Source: Eutreptiella sp. 'Long Island Sound 2002' (Eukaryota; Euglenozoa; Euglenophyceae; Eutreptiales; Eutreptiaceae). From it: 64,000 nucleotides of DNA. The stretch covers positions 36,334,238 through 36,398,237 of the forward strand of contig OZ038384.1 in assembly GCA_964036045.1 (NCBI GenBank), written 5' to 3'. The stretch's first letter is position 1. Every line of letters begins with the position of its first letter. The notes under the pieces are model-generated. The model was not told the origin of the DNA and made no database searches. It was given only the letters and a program-made list of their open reading frames with translations. Positions 1 through 8,989 of this stretch are shown here, piece by piece. A program made the position numbers and the translations under genes.

Positions 1-704
1 CTTAGCGTTAGCCACCTTGTCCTTGAGCTCGTCAAAAGCTTGTTGTTCTTGAGGGCCCCAGCGCCAGCTAGTAGTCTTCTTGATGAGGTCCGTCAGGATA
101 GCGCTGGTGTAGGGGAAATTCTTGATGTGGCGGCGGTAGAAGTTGCAAGCCCTAATTAAACTGCGTACAGCATGGAGTCCTTTTTACTGGGGTCATCATG
201 TCGTACCTTAGCATCCATCAGGGGTTTGGCCTTAGAGGCCGCTGGGGTCCACCACCCATAGCCAATGTCAAAACCGGGGTACTGCATAGTCTCCTGCATG
301 AACTCACACTTCTCCAGCTTAAGTCTGGTGTGGTTCTCCTGGCAGACCGCAAAGCACTCGCGCAAGAGGATGGGGTGGGGTGATAGGTCTCGTTTCACAG
401 TGTCAGGTGGTCGGTGACAACATAGGCACACTCGAGGGGATTCGCATACGCCTTCCTCTGGAAGTTCATCCTCCTCTGGGGTCCTCACTTGGGCACCCCA
501 TACGCTCTTCATGAGCTTCAGGTCCACCTCTCGTTGCCAGGTGGTAATCTTCTGTTCTAGGTCCTCCTTCAGTTGGGAGATATCTCTCATAGACCGTTGC
601 TTCAACAGCCATGAGCGGCGTGTAGGCCTAGCGTAGCATAGCCTTTTCGCCACCAATCTCCTCTTGGATTCCACGTACTCTCTTAGCCTGGATCGGGGGT
701 CCAA
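1..704 (-). pseudogene. Outer CV1 pol remnant: reverse transcriptase with internal deletion
   Basis: The minus frame from 704 matches the start of the inner CV1 pol (starts PRSRLREYV; has CLCCHRPP) and then jumps to FAVCQENHT..LKLEKCEF and the GFDIGYGWW block. About 0.8 kb that in the inner copy (about 48,930-49,740) carries the conserved RT core, including the aspartate motifs, is missing. A stop lies at 156. The left 150 bases match the inner pol near NFYRRHIKNF in shifted frames. This is an inactive remnant. The left edge corresponds to inner position about 48,548. Confidence 0.85.
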
Positions 705-710
705 CTCCTC

Positions 711-1973
711 TTACAGGGGCTCCTCTCCCCTCATGGAGAGTAGGGGCTTCAGTGGGGCAGCGTACTCGCCGTTCTCCACTTCCTCCATGCACGTCTGCAA
801 GAAGAAGGCGTCATGCTCAGTCTCGTCAGCAGAGTGTATAGAGCTGGGTAGCTCGGATAGCCCACACTCTGAGACTACATCCTGATTAGATACATGGCAG
901 GGGGAGTTGCGGGCAACAGTGTCAGACACGACGTACTCGTCTCCCCCAGGAGTAGTCTCCACGGCGTCTCGAGGTCGCAGGTGATTTTTCAGGACGTCCA
1001 GGGTGAAGCCGCTGCTCACACGTTGAGTTTCCTGGACCATAGCAGAGTCCAGATCCTCCCAGGGCACTGGAGCTAGACTCCTGTCCACCACGCTTAGCAT
1101 ACTACCCCATCCAGGTTTTCCGATGGGCGTCTTGCGGCCATGAGGCACGTGGATGGCGTCATCCGGCAGCTGGATGGAGGTGAGCGTCAGCTTGTCCAAT
1201 AGAGTACGCCAGTACTCATTTCCCCCATGGGCTCCCCAAACGGGAGAGCACAGGACCATACGGGAACGTTCGGCGGCCGCCTTGGTCAGGACCTTCCCCA
1301 GTTCACTGAATCTTGGGTTCCCGTAGGCCATCCCGAAAGAGGGCCAGTAAAATTCATAGCAGCAATTTTTCCCCTCGCTGCACTAGAGGTCCAGGACATG
1401 TTGCTTGTCGCTGGATAAAGGCTCCACGTTCAGGTCTTCCCGGGAGTATCCCAACTCCCTCAGAACTTAGTCTAGGACATCACCCAGGAGCTGATAGTCC
1501 TCTGTTTTGGAGGCGGCCATCATGGTTGAGGGCTCCCTCTTGCATACCCTGAAGTAGCTAGACGTATGCTCAGACTGCTCCAGAGGTACGGATTCCAAGC
1601 CGTCACCATGGTCCACCTGGAGGACATAGGGTGCTTGCAGGGTGAGGGATAGAATCTGGGAGTGCTGCACGAAGAGGTCAGTATCCAGGACAAAGTCGAA
1701 GGCTTCGGTATCGATCACTCAGAACCGATGGGCAATGCTTCTACAAACCATAGGCACTTGGACCTCACAGTCCCAACAACTGTGCACCACAGGCCTATCA
1801 CCAATGCGGATAACTGCGGTAGGCAAGATGTTCTTCAGGTCCCGAAAAGGTAAAATGTTCGTGGCCACAATAGATATGGTGGCCCCAGTATCCACTACCC
1901 CAAGGTATTCTCATCTCCCAAGACGGATACGTACCCAGAACACCAGGTCTGTAGGCCCCCCGGAGCGTCCCTG
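711..1973 (-). pseudogene. Outer CV1 protease and methyltransferase-like region (broken)
   Basis: Directly downstream of the gag stop and in the same frame, an aspartic protease active site DTGATISIV is readable near 1,893-1,870, after one in-frame TGA. Further on is AYGNPRFSELGKVLTK followed by ERSRMVLCSP and EYWRTLLDKLTL. This block resembles the NPPF/DPPY-type catalytic loop and following strand of Dam-like DNA adenine methyltransferases. A stretch of acidic spacer follows up to a TAA. The inner copy (50,096-51,319) has the same order. Stops at about 1,467 and 1,912 make this copy non-functional. The methyltransferase likeness is from motif pattern only. Confidence 0.75.
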
Positions 1974-3160
1974 TCAGAACTCCGCGGGGCAAGTCACTTC
2001 AAACCCCTTCTTCTGGAGTTTACGCACCATGCGCATGAAGCGGGAGCGCTTGCGGGCATTGGACTGGTCCCCATCTTCTTTAGCACGCTTGGTCCCTTGT
2101 TCTTGTTGGTCTTGCGTCTGGGAACGGGTCGTAGGTCCCGTGTTGGGTTGCCCACCAGAGGGCTCAGGGTTCCCCCCTGGCGTAGCATTCGGGTTCCCTC
2201 CGGACGGCTTCGCGTTCTTGTCCTTGTCAGGCTTGCGGTCACCACCTCCTCGTCCACCTCTGCTTTTGCCACCTTGGCCGTTGCCACCTTGGCCTTTGCC
2301 ATTCCCCTTGGAGTTGCCTTGGCCATTGTCCTTGTTAGCGTTGCCCTTGCCACCGCCCCTGCCACTAGCGTTCTCGGTCTTAAGCTTCGCCGATAGGCGT
2401 TGCTTATGGTAGCACTCATCCCAGTAGTGCTTCCTCTTCCCGCAAAACGCACAGGTGATAGTACACCCGTAGTGGTCCGGCAGCTTTGCCTTGCCGCCGG
2501 TGTTGGTCTCCTGCTTCTTACCCTGTACCACGAAGCAATCATGCTGTTCGCATTCTGGGGTGTGAAGTAGGGAGCCCTGCTCGTCTCTGGTGTCACACCA
2601 GAGGAGATCTTGTACATTGCTCATGATAGGAGCAGTTTTGGGGGTAATCCCCTGTCCGGGTCGGTGTCCTTGATACCCACGACCATGGCTCCCAGAGCCT
2701 TCTCCTCCAAAACGGTAGGCGTTCAGGTGCAGGTCGCTTTCTTTCTTCAGCGCCAGCTCCAAACGTAGCACAGACAAATCCTCGTAGTTGAGGGCTCTCG
2801 CCTTGCGCTCTGCCGTTGACGGGCACTCGTCCCACAGGTCCTGAGGGAGCTTGGCCACCAACCAGAGGAGCAGGTCGTCGCTGCCGTAGAACACGGGGGT
2901 CAGTCGCCCCACCCAGTGGTCCAAGTCGGCCCGTAGCTCGGAGCTCCTGGCGGGTTCGGGGTCGTTGGGCAGCACGGCCAGGTTCTGGATCTCGGCCCTG
3001 ATAGAGAGGTTGGTTTCGTAGGTCGGGTACTGCCTCTCCAAGGCAACCAACACGTCGGCGAAGGTGGCGGACTTCGTCACGGTCTGCTTGACCTGCTTCT
3101 CCAGGTACTTAGTCTTGTAGCACTGCAGGAGCAGATCGCTTTTGACTCGCTCACTAGCAC
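1974..3160 (-). pseudogene. Outer CV1 gag, C-terminal half with zinc knuckle
   Basis: This frame is open from the LINE junction at 3,160 to a TGA at 1,974. It contains LLLQCYKTKYLEKQVKQ, a helical capsid-like stretch, and a canonical zinc knuckle C-x2-C-x4-H-x4-C (CAFCGKRKHYWDEC). A Gly/Lys/Asn-rich basic tail ends in CPAEF. It is collinear with inner gag 51,320-52,440. The apparent frame upstream to 3,410 is LINE 3' sequence and not gag. The TGA that ends it is in the same position and frame as in the inner copy, and pol follows in frame, which suggests stop readthrough in the living ancestor. Confidence 0.85.
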
Positions 3161-3237
3161 GGTTTGAGGTTTGAGGTTTGATTTTGCGGGTACTAGACGC
3201 CTTTCGGCCCCGGGGGGCCACCTGGTCGGGCCAGGTG
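3161..3237 (-). other. LINE 3' tail and terminal stem-loop (copy A1)
   Basis: Starting at the gag junction there are about three units of GGTTTGA on the plus strand, then TTTTGCGGGTACTAGACGCC. A perfect 7-bp hairpin follows (CACCTGG 3,219-3,225, loop TCGGG, CCAGGTG 3,231-3,237). The same arrangement occurs at the 3' end of copy A2. A 3' stem-loop plus short repeat tail is how stringent LINE reverse transcriptases are known to recognise their RNA. That role is inferred here. Confidence 0.7.
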
Positions 3238-5539
3238 ATATCCTCCCCACCGGGTCCTAGGTGGGGGGCCCTCCAAGACGCACCTCCTGCCTGCTGGCGG
3301 AGTCCCCCGGGTTCACAGAGCTCGGAGCCCCGTCCTTCCCCGGCTTCCCCGTTTCGCCACTCCCCGGTCAGTGCATCAATTCGCAGCCGTGGCCGCGGGC
3401 GCTTAACCACTGCGTCGCTCCCCTAATGTGTGGTCGCCCGGGGCGCCGGCGCCGCCGGGCCCGTGCTACTGGCTTGTCGCCAGTGGGACCCCCTTGGGCT
3501 GGCGCGGAGGCTGCCTAGCCTAGGGGTTGGGGCGTGGCGCTGTGCGCCACTACTGCCTTGGCGGGCGCACTGCCCCGTCTGTGTGTGCGCGGCGCTCGCG
3601 GCCGGTTCGGGGGGGTTCGGGCCGGCACCTGGCGTCGTGTCTCTTTCGTTTCCCCCTCCCCGCCCCGCGTGTTCCGCGCTGCGTGTGGCGGGCCGTCCCG
3701 TCCGGGTGTCCCTTACCCTCGCTTGCTGGTACGCCATTCCATGCGGTCTGTGCGTTCCGCGTGCTCGGTCCAGTTGCCCTTCCTGTAGTCCCTGCGTGTC
3801 CCTTTCGTGTGTGTGCGCTCGCGCTCTCGCGGTGTCCGCTCCCCCCCCCGCTGGGTGGTGTGGCGCGCGCATCTCGCGTGGTCCCGGCACTGGGCGCTGG
3901 TAGGGCCGTTCTACGTGGTCCGTGCCCCTCCGCGTGTCCTGCCCCGGTCCCTTGCTCCGTCTGGCATGCTTGGGGGGGAGCGGTCCGGTCCCGGTTCCCC
4001 CCTACTTGGCTTGGGTTTGTGGGGGCGGCGGCAGGGCGTCCCCGGGGGGGGTGCCTTCTACCGTTGCGTGGGGCGTCTGGGGTCATGCGCTCTCCCTCCC
4101 CCGACTGCCCGTCCACTGGGCGGGCTGTCGGGGTCCGCGACCCACGTGTTGTGGGCGCGGGCGTGCGGGTGTGGGGGCCCTGCTCTGTCCCTCTGGGGGC
4201 TGCGCGCCGCGGGGCGGGTCCATGGCGTTCTTTTGCTGGGGGGCGGGCTGGGGGGGGGGGGGGGCGTGCGCCGTTTCCTCCGGCTGTGCGGCCGGGGCGG
4301 GGCCTGTAGGGCGGGGGGTCGCTCTGCCTCTTTCCATCCCTCTGCCTTCCCTGGGCAGGCAACAAAGCGGGCGTCACTGGCGTTGTGCTGTCCATGGGGG
4401 GCGTGGCCCCCCATACCACTCCGGTTCGTGCTCACCCGGCTTCTCTGGGTACGATCTGTGCGGCGTCCCGATGCGCAGGCGTGGGCCCGCTTCTTCTTCG
4501 CGGCCCCCATGTGAGCCGGCGGCTGGGGCGGGGGGGCGGGTCACACTCCGGCTCCCCTCTCGGGCGGAGGGGCCCATCCCCCCTGCCTCGGGGGGTGGGG
4601 GCCGGGGCCCCCGCAGCTGGCGGGCTGGTGGGGGGGCGGGGGGGGGGGGGGTGTCGCGCCGCGGCCTCCCTGCTCTCGTTCCGGGCGGCGGCCTGCGGTA
4701 CTCCTTTCTGGCCCTCTCCGTGTCGCCGGCGCGCTCCCTTCCGGCGCGCGCGTGCGGTCGGGGCTGAAGTGCCGCTCCGGGGTGGGGGGGGGGTGAGGGG
4801 CGGCCCGTGGACCGCTCCCCCGGGGGCCCCAGCTGACCTGAACCCCCCCTCTATCACCTCGGAGTGGGCTGTGGTTACGGGAGGGTCATGTGGGGCGCGG
4901 CCTCTCTCCTGTTCTGTTGTGCGCGTTGCTCCTGCACGCCGGTGTGGGTTCGCGGGAGCAGGTCCAGCCGCCGTTGCACTTACCGCGTCGCCGTTCCTCC
5001 TGAGGGGGGGGGCGCCCCCCCGGCCCTGGGGGACGGAAGGCCGCGCCTGTGGCTCCCCAGCTGAGGTGGGTGCGAGGGGGGCGGGCAGGGGGGGCCGCCC
5101 CCCCCGCCCGCTCCCGGGCCTGTGTGGGAGGGGGGGGGGGGAGTGGGGGGGGCCCTTTGGTCCCCTGGCGATGCCTCCTGTCGGCCGGGGGGGGGGGCAT
5201 GGCAGTCCTGGCCCCGGGGGCCAGCCATCGGCCGGGGGGTCGCGCCCTTCCCCCGCCCCCCTCTACCGAGAGCCGGATTCTCGCGCAGGCCCTCGCTGGG
5301 GCCCCTCATCCCCCGGCCGTTGTCGTGCGGCGCCGGCCGGCCGGGGGTGGCCGTGAGGGTTAGCGGTCAGTGGTTAGCGGGCTGCGGGGCAGCAGGTTCC
5401 CCTCCGCGCTCATTGTCTCCGCACTCCCTCCCGCGGGAGGTGGCGCCCCCTCTTGCGTCGTGCCGTACCGTGGGGGGGCGTGGGCCGGGGGGCCCAGCCC
5501 CCCCCCCCCCCAACTCTCCCGTACCCGCCGTCTGGGCCT
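3238..5539 (-). other. LINE copy A1 3' noncoding region, extremely GC-rich
   Basis: No convincing coding sequence. The plus strand has many runs of 6-14 G (for example near 4,250-4,264, 4,625-4,650 and 5,110-5,150), so long open frames here on both strands are composition artefacts. The region is collinear with A2 but has a single copy of the roughly 1.1-kb unit that A2 carries twice. A segment near 4,040-4,185 resembles the 5' end of the full LINE at 46,500-46,660. Confidence 0.6.
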
Positions 5540-7560
5540 TCACCTGCGCCGCCGCTTGTGTGGGGGCTGGGGCTGCGGCGGCGGGTTGTGCCGGCGGTAG
5601 CGCCAGTGGGGGAGGGCGCTGCGCAAAGCCCGGGGGAGCCAGTTGTTGGCGTCCGCATCCGTGATGCGGAGCACCGCTCCCCCCTCCAGGAAGGCCGGCC
5701 ACGTCGGCTCCCTGTCGGGCCACGCCGCCCTGATCACTGACCATAGGACCCTCTCATGGTCCTCTGGGGCTGCCCACCCCCCCGGGGGTACCTCTCGGTT
5801 TCCTCCGTCCCTCCGGAGGAGCACGGCATCGAAGGGCCGGTTCCTCGACCTCCTGGAGGTCCCCTGGTTGGCCCAGCACAACCACCCGTACACCTCCCCT
5901 ACCAGGTGGAGGGTCTCCTCCCCCAGAGGGTCCGGGACCGCGCCCCAGTCCCGGTCCCATGGCCGGCCCTCCTCCGCCCCCCGTGCCGGCCCCCCTCGCT
6001 GCCCCTGCGCCGGCGGCGCCGATGCCGCGCCCCGTCCCCCCTCCGCCGAGGCCATCCGCGCCGGCTTCGCCCTCGGCGCGGGGGGGGCTTGATGGTGCTG
6101 GTGTCGTGGGGGTTGGGGGAAGACAAGCTCGCCGGCGTCAGGGTCGATGTTGTAGAGGTGGTGGTGGTGGTGGTGGTGGTGGTGGTGGTGGTGGGTGTGG
6201 TGTGCCGGCATCTGTTGGATGCCGGGGGGGTTGCACCTCACCGGCTGCACGTCCGGCTGCGGGGGCGCCCCGCCCTCTGCCCCCCTCCCTTCGCCCCGTC
6301 CTCCCCCCTCGGCTCCCATGCCCCGTCCCGCCTGTCCCTTGGGGCCCGCGGCGCCCTTGCCCTTGCCCTTGGGCCCCTTTCCAGCCCCCTGCCCGTGTCG
6401 CGGGTCCCGCCTCCCGTCCCCCACGCCCTGGCCCGCTCGCTCTCCCACCTCCCCTCGCCCTGCCCCCTGCACCTGGGCTCCCTGCCCGCGCCCCTGCGCG
6501 CCCTTCCCGGCCCCCTGCCCCGAGTCGCGCCGTCCGCTGCCTGCGCTCTGCTCCCCCCCGCTGCTGCGCCCTTCCTGGACCACTCGCCGGGCGTCCCGCT
6601 GCCTTTGCAGCTGCGGCAGCGTGACGCCCGGCGGCGAGCGCTCGCGCGTCGGGGGGCGGACGTGCCGCTCCCGCCCCGGGGGGAAGGGCTTGGGGGGGAA
6701 CGGCTTGGGGGGGCTGGTGTGGGTGTGGGTGGGGTTGGCGTGGGCGCGGTACTTCGCGCTCTCCCTGCCCACTGCTGCTGCTGCGGCGGCCGTTGGCGAG
6801 GCGTCCGCGGGCCGTGCGGGGTTCTTCCCCCGCTTGCGCGGCGTGCTGGGGGCCGCGGCGTGGCCGGCCGAGGCGGTGTCGCGGCCCGCCGGGGTCGCGG
6901 CCGCAGCCCCTCGCGCGCCCTCCTCGCTCTCCTTCGCTGCCGTGGCGGCTGCCGACGAGGCGCCCGTGGCCGCGGTCGCAACCCCTCGCACGCCCTCCTC
7001 GTTCTCCTCTGCTGCCGCGGCGGCTGCCGGCGAGGCGCCCGCGGCCCGTGCGGGGTCCGTCCCCCGCGTTCACGGCGTGCTGGAGGTCGCGGCGCGGCCG
7101 GCCGAGGTGGTGTCGCGGCCCGCCGGGGTCGCGGCCGCCGCCCCTCGCGCGCCCTCCCCGCTCTCCTTCGCTGCCGCGGCGGCCGCCGACGAGGCGCCCG
7201 TGGCCCGTGCGGTCGCAACCACTCGCGCGCCCTTCTTGCTCTCCTCTGCGGCTGCGGCAGCCCTCGGCGATGCGCCCAGTTCCTGCGCCGGGGCTGCCCC
7301 CCGTGTCGGCGGCGTGCCGGGGGCCGCGGTCGGGGCCGCGGCGTGGCCCGCTGCGGTCTCCGCTTCCTGCGCGTCTGGGCGGGGCGGGGCGGCGAGGCTG
7401 GCTGCTTGGGCGGCGGAGGAGGTCGTCTCGGCTGGCCCAGGCTCCCGGGCTGGCGGCGGCGGCCCAACCAGCACCGCCGCCTCCGCCAGCCTCCGCTCCT
7501 CGCGCTCCGCGAGGGTCTCCCCCGTCCACTCCGGGGAGGAGACGGGGGAGCGGGAGCGGG
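5540..7560 (-). pseudogene. LINE third open frame, 5'-truncated copy (A1)
   Basis: This frame runs from the truncated 5' junction to a stop after KRRRR, interrupted once by TGA at 7,070. It is Ala/Gly/Pro/Arg-rich with a poly-His tract and a conserved C-terminal segment of about 150 residues (DRDWGAVPDPLG, GEVYGWLCWANQG, DADANNWLPRALRSAL) nearly identical to copy A2. The conserved end in two copies argues for selection on the protein. No known family is recognised. Confidence 0.6.
6157..6196 (+). repeat. GTG microsatellite encoding poly-His in LINE frame 3 (copy A1)
   Basis: Uninterrupted GTG units on the plus strand, read as CAC (His) on the minus strand. The tract is about fourteen residues long, longer than the ten in copy A2 at 16,379-16,411. 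Confidence 0.85.
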
Positions 7561-7562
7561 TC

Positions 7563-8183
7563 ATCCTGAGGAAACGGCCAAAGTTCTCAGCGAACTCGCT
7601 GAGATCCTTGCCTGTGAACTCAGGCAAGTTCACCACAATTTTGGAGGTGGCGATTACCTTAGCCTCCTGGGACCTGTGTCCCTCAGGGCGCTTGGTCTTC
7701 CTCCTCTTCTTCTTCTTCTTCTGCCTGCTTGCGTTCTCAGGGTCCTCGTGGTACTCGTCCTCCGAGGGCGAAACAGAAGTCATGGACGGCAGCTCATCGT
7801 CCGAGGGGTCTCCGCCTAGGTCACTAGAACCGTAGGGCTCCACGTCGACCATTGCCCTTAGGGCTGTCAGCCCCAACTGGTCCATCTTGGTTGAGTTCTC
7901 CACGTGGCTGTAGGGGGGCTGGGCCGTCCTTGGTATGAAAGGGCTTCTCGGTATCACAGCAGGGGTAGGCATCGGTCGGCTCCTCAGGCTCCCCAGGGTG
8001 TTCGTCAACCCCGCCACCTGATTGGCTTGTACTCGATGAGGTGAAACTCCCACGATGGTAGGTGAGGCTTGAAGAGGAATCAGGGGCTCCAGCTTAGCCC
8101 GAATCTCCTGAGTGAGATCACCAACAAGTTCAGAGGAAGCTCCTCTGAGAGCCTCTTTAATCTCCGACCGCGTCAGGGACCTG
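7563..8183 (-). pseudogene. Outer CV1 gag, middle part
   Basis: On the minus strand this reads ..SLTRSEIKEAL near 8,180, SPHRVQANQVAGLTNTLGSLR, the acidic stretch SSDLGGDPSDDE, a Lys/Arg-rich cluster, then LPEFTGKDLSEFAENFGRFLR up to the LINE junction. It is collinear with inner gag 52,500-53,120. The frame runs without a stop into the truncated LINE, giving a chimeric 327-codon frame (8,053-7,070) of gag and LINE origin. Confidence 0.85.
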
Positions 8184-8189
8184 TTGGAG
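8184..8189. repeat. Target duplication of inner CV1 (left copy)
   Basis: TTGGAG here and at 54,753-54,758 flank the two inner CV1 LTRs. Removing the element and one copy restores a continuous outer gag that matches the uninterrupted inner gag at 53,118-53,135. Confidence 0.8.
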
Positions 8190-8980
8190 AGAAAGTTTTA
8201 TAGTGATTTCAACACTGTGTGTTTGTTGTGCCTCTCCTGCTGCTTGCTGCTGGTGTAGGGTTTCCTGCTGCTTGTTTTTGATGAGGAAAATGTTTTATTT
8301 GCTGAAATACAACCAATTCAGGATAGCCCAAGCCAGAGATAAGCAAGTAGAGGAGAATCAGGATCAAACAATGAAGGGCTGCAGTGTATACAGTGAACGA
8401 TGTAAGAATATTCACAGAAAAAGCGACTCAGGGCACATCGGATTGCATATTCACAAAGATAGCGGAAATGCTTTGGAAAAAGAGTTGGAAAACTGCCCCA
8501 TAGTCACTCAATCTCCATAGTGCCATCTCAGGAGATGAGCACTTCTTGTTTTGGGTCCCATATGTGCTGAGGTGGCAGGGCATGTGGCGATGAGGTCACT
8601 GCCATGTCACATGGGATCTTCCTACTTAGCTAGGCTGACCGGGAATTGAACCCAGGACCTCTCAAAAAGAGGTGCCCCCGCCCCCTAGGGTGCATACCAC
8701 TAGGATAGCTAGAAATTCATGAGAAAACATAGATAAATTCATAGGCTCTGCCCTGGATATGTCAGTTCTTAGTCAACTCAGGAAGAGATGAATAGCCTCA
8801 CATTGATAGGGGATTAAGGGGTCCACTCCATATCCTGATTTAGCGTTTGGTTCAGTAAGTCAAAAGGTGTTATCTCCACTTTTGGTTGGGCCAATACTAA
8901 GATAGAAATGCCTGTGTGCTTAGAGCACCTCTAATACAACTAAAGTATGCCCCAAAGCATTGCAAAAGCACTTTTTCTAC
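8190..8980 (-). repeat. Inner CV1 3' LTR
   Basis: 791 bp, matching 53,962-54,752 end to end. A polypurine tract abuts it at 8,981. On the minus strand it begins GTAGAAAAAG and ends AAAACTTTCT, so it lacks the usual TG...CA termini. The LTR is far more AT-rich than the coding region. Confidence 0.85.
8636..8712 (-). other. tRNA-like module inside CV1 3' LTR
   Basis: On the minus strand, TAGTGGTATGCACCC (8,702-8,688) looks like a pol III box A, and GGTTCAATTCCC (8,652-8,641) matches box B. The spacing of about 36 nt is within the tRNA range. The same block occurs at 54,409-54,480 and, diverged, at 56,014-56,070. It may be a tRNA-derived SINE captured by the LTR family. Folding into a full cloverleaf is not evident. 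Confidence 0.45.
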
Positions 8981-8989
8981 TCCCCCCCT
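8981..8989 (-). promoter_or_regulatory. Polypurine tract of inner CV1
   Basis: Minus strand AGGGGGGGA lies immediately upstream of the 3' LTR, the expected place for plus-strand DNA priming. Confidence 0.7.

Larger units (their letters stand above)
3161..7560 (-). mobile_element. 5'-truncated copy of the giant LINE (copy A1)
   Basis: Bases 3,161-7,560 are collinear with 11,594 to about 17,777 of the large LINE (copy A2) and share exactly the same 3' end (tandem GGTTTGA units, then a conserved stem-loop). The 5' end stops inside the third open frame, at the codons for RSRSPVSSPEW, which is typical of incomplete reverse transcription. It interrupts outer gag between FGRFLRMT (right) and SDLLLQC (left). 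No clean target duplication is visible, and about 10-15 bases of gag appear lost. Copy A1 lacks the tandem duplication and the tRNA-like insertion seen in A2. Confidence 0.85.

Noticed and set aside
5756-7819. Long plus-strand open frames of several hundred codons in the GC-rich LINE parts (also 13,315-15,823)
   Set aside because: They are opposite-strand shadows caused by very high GC content. The minus-strand frame is the one conserved between copies, with a meaningful C-terminus.
7070-8053. A real host gene
   Set aside because: Its two halves match CV1 gag and LINE frame 3 exactly. It is an insertion chimera.
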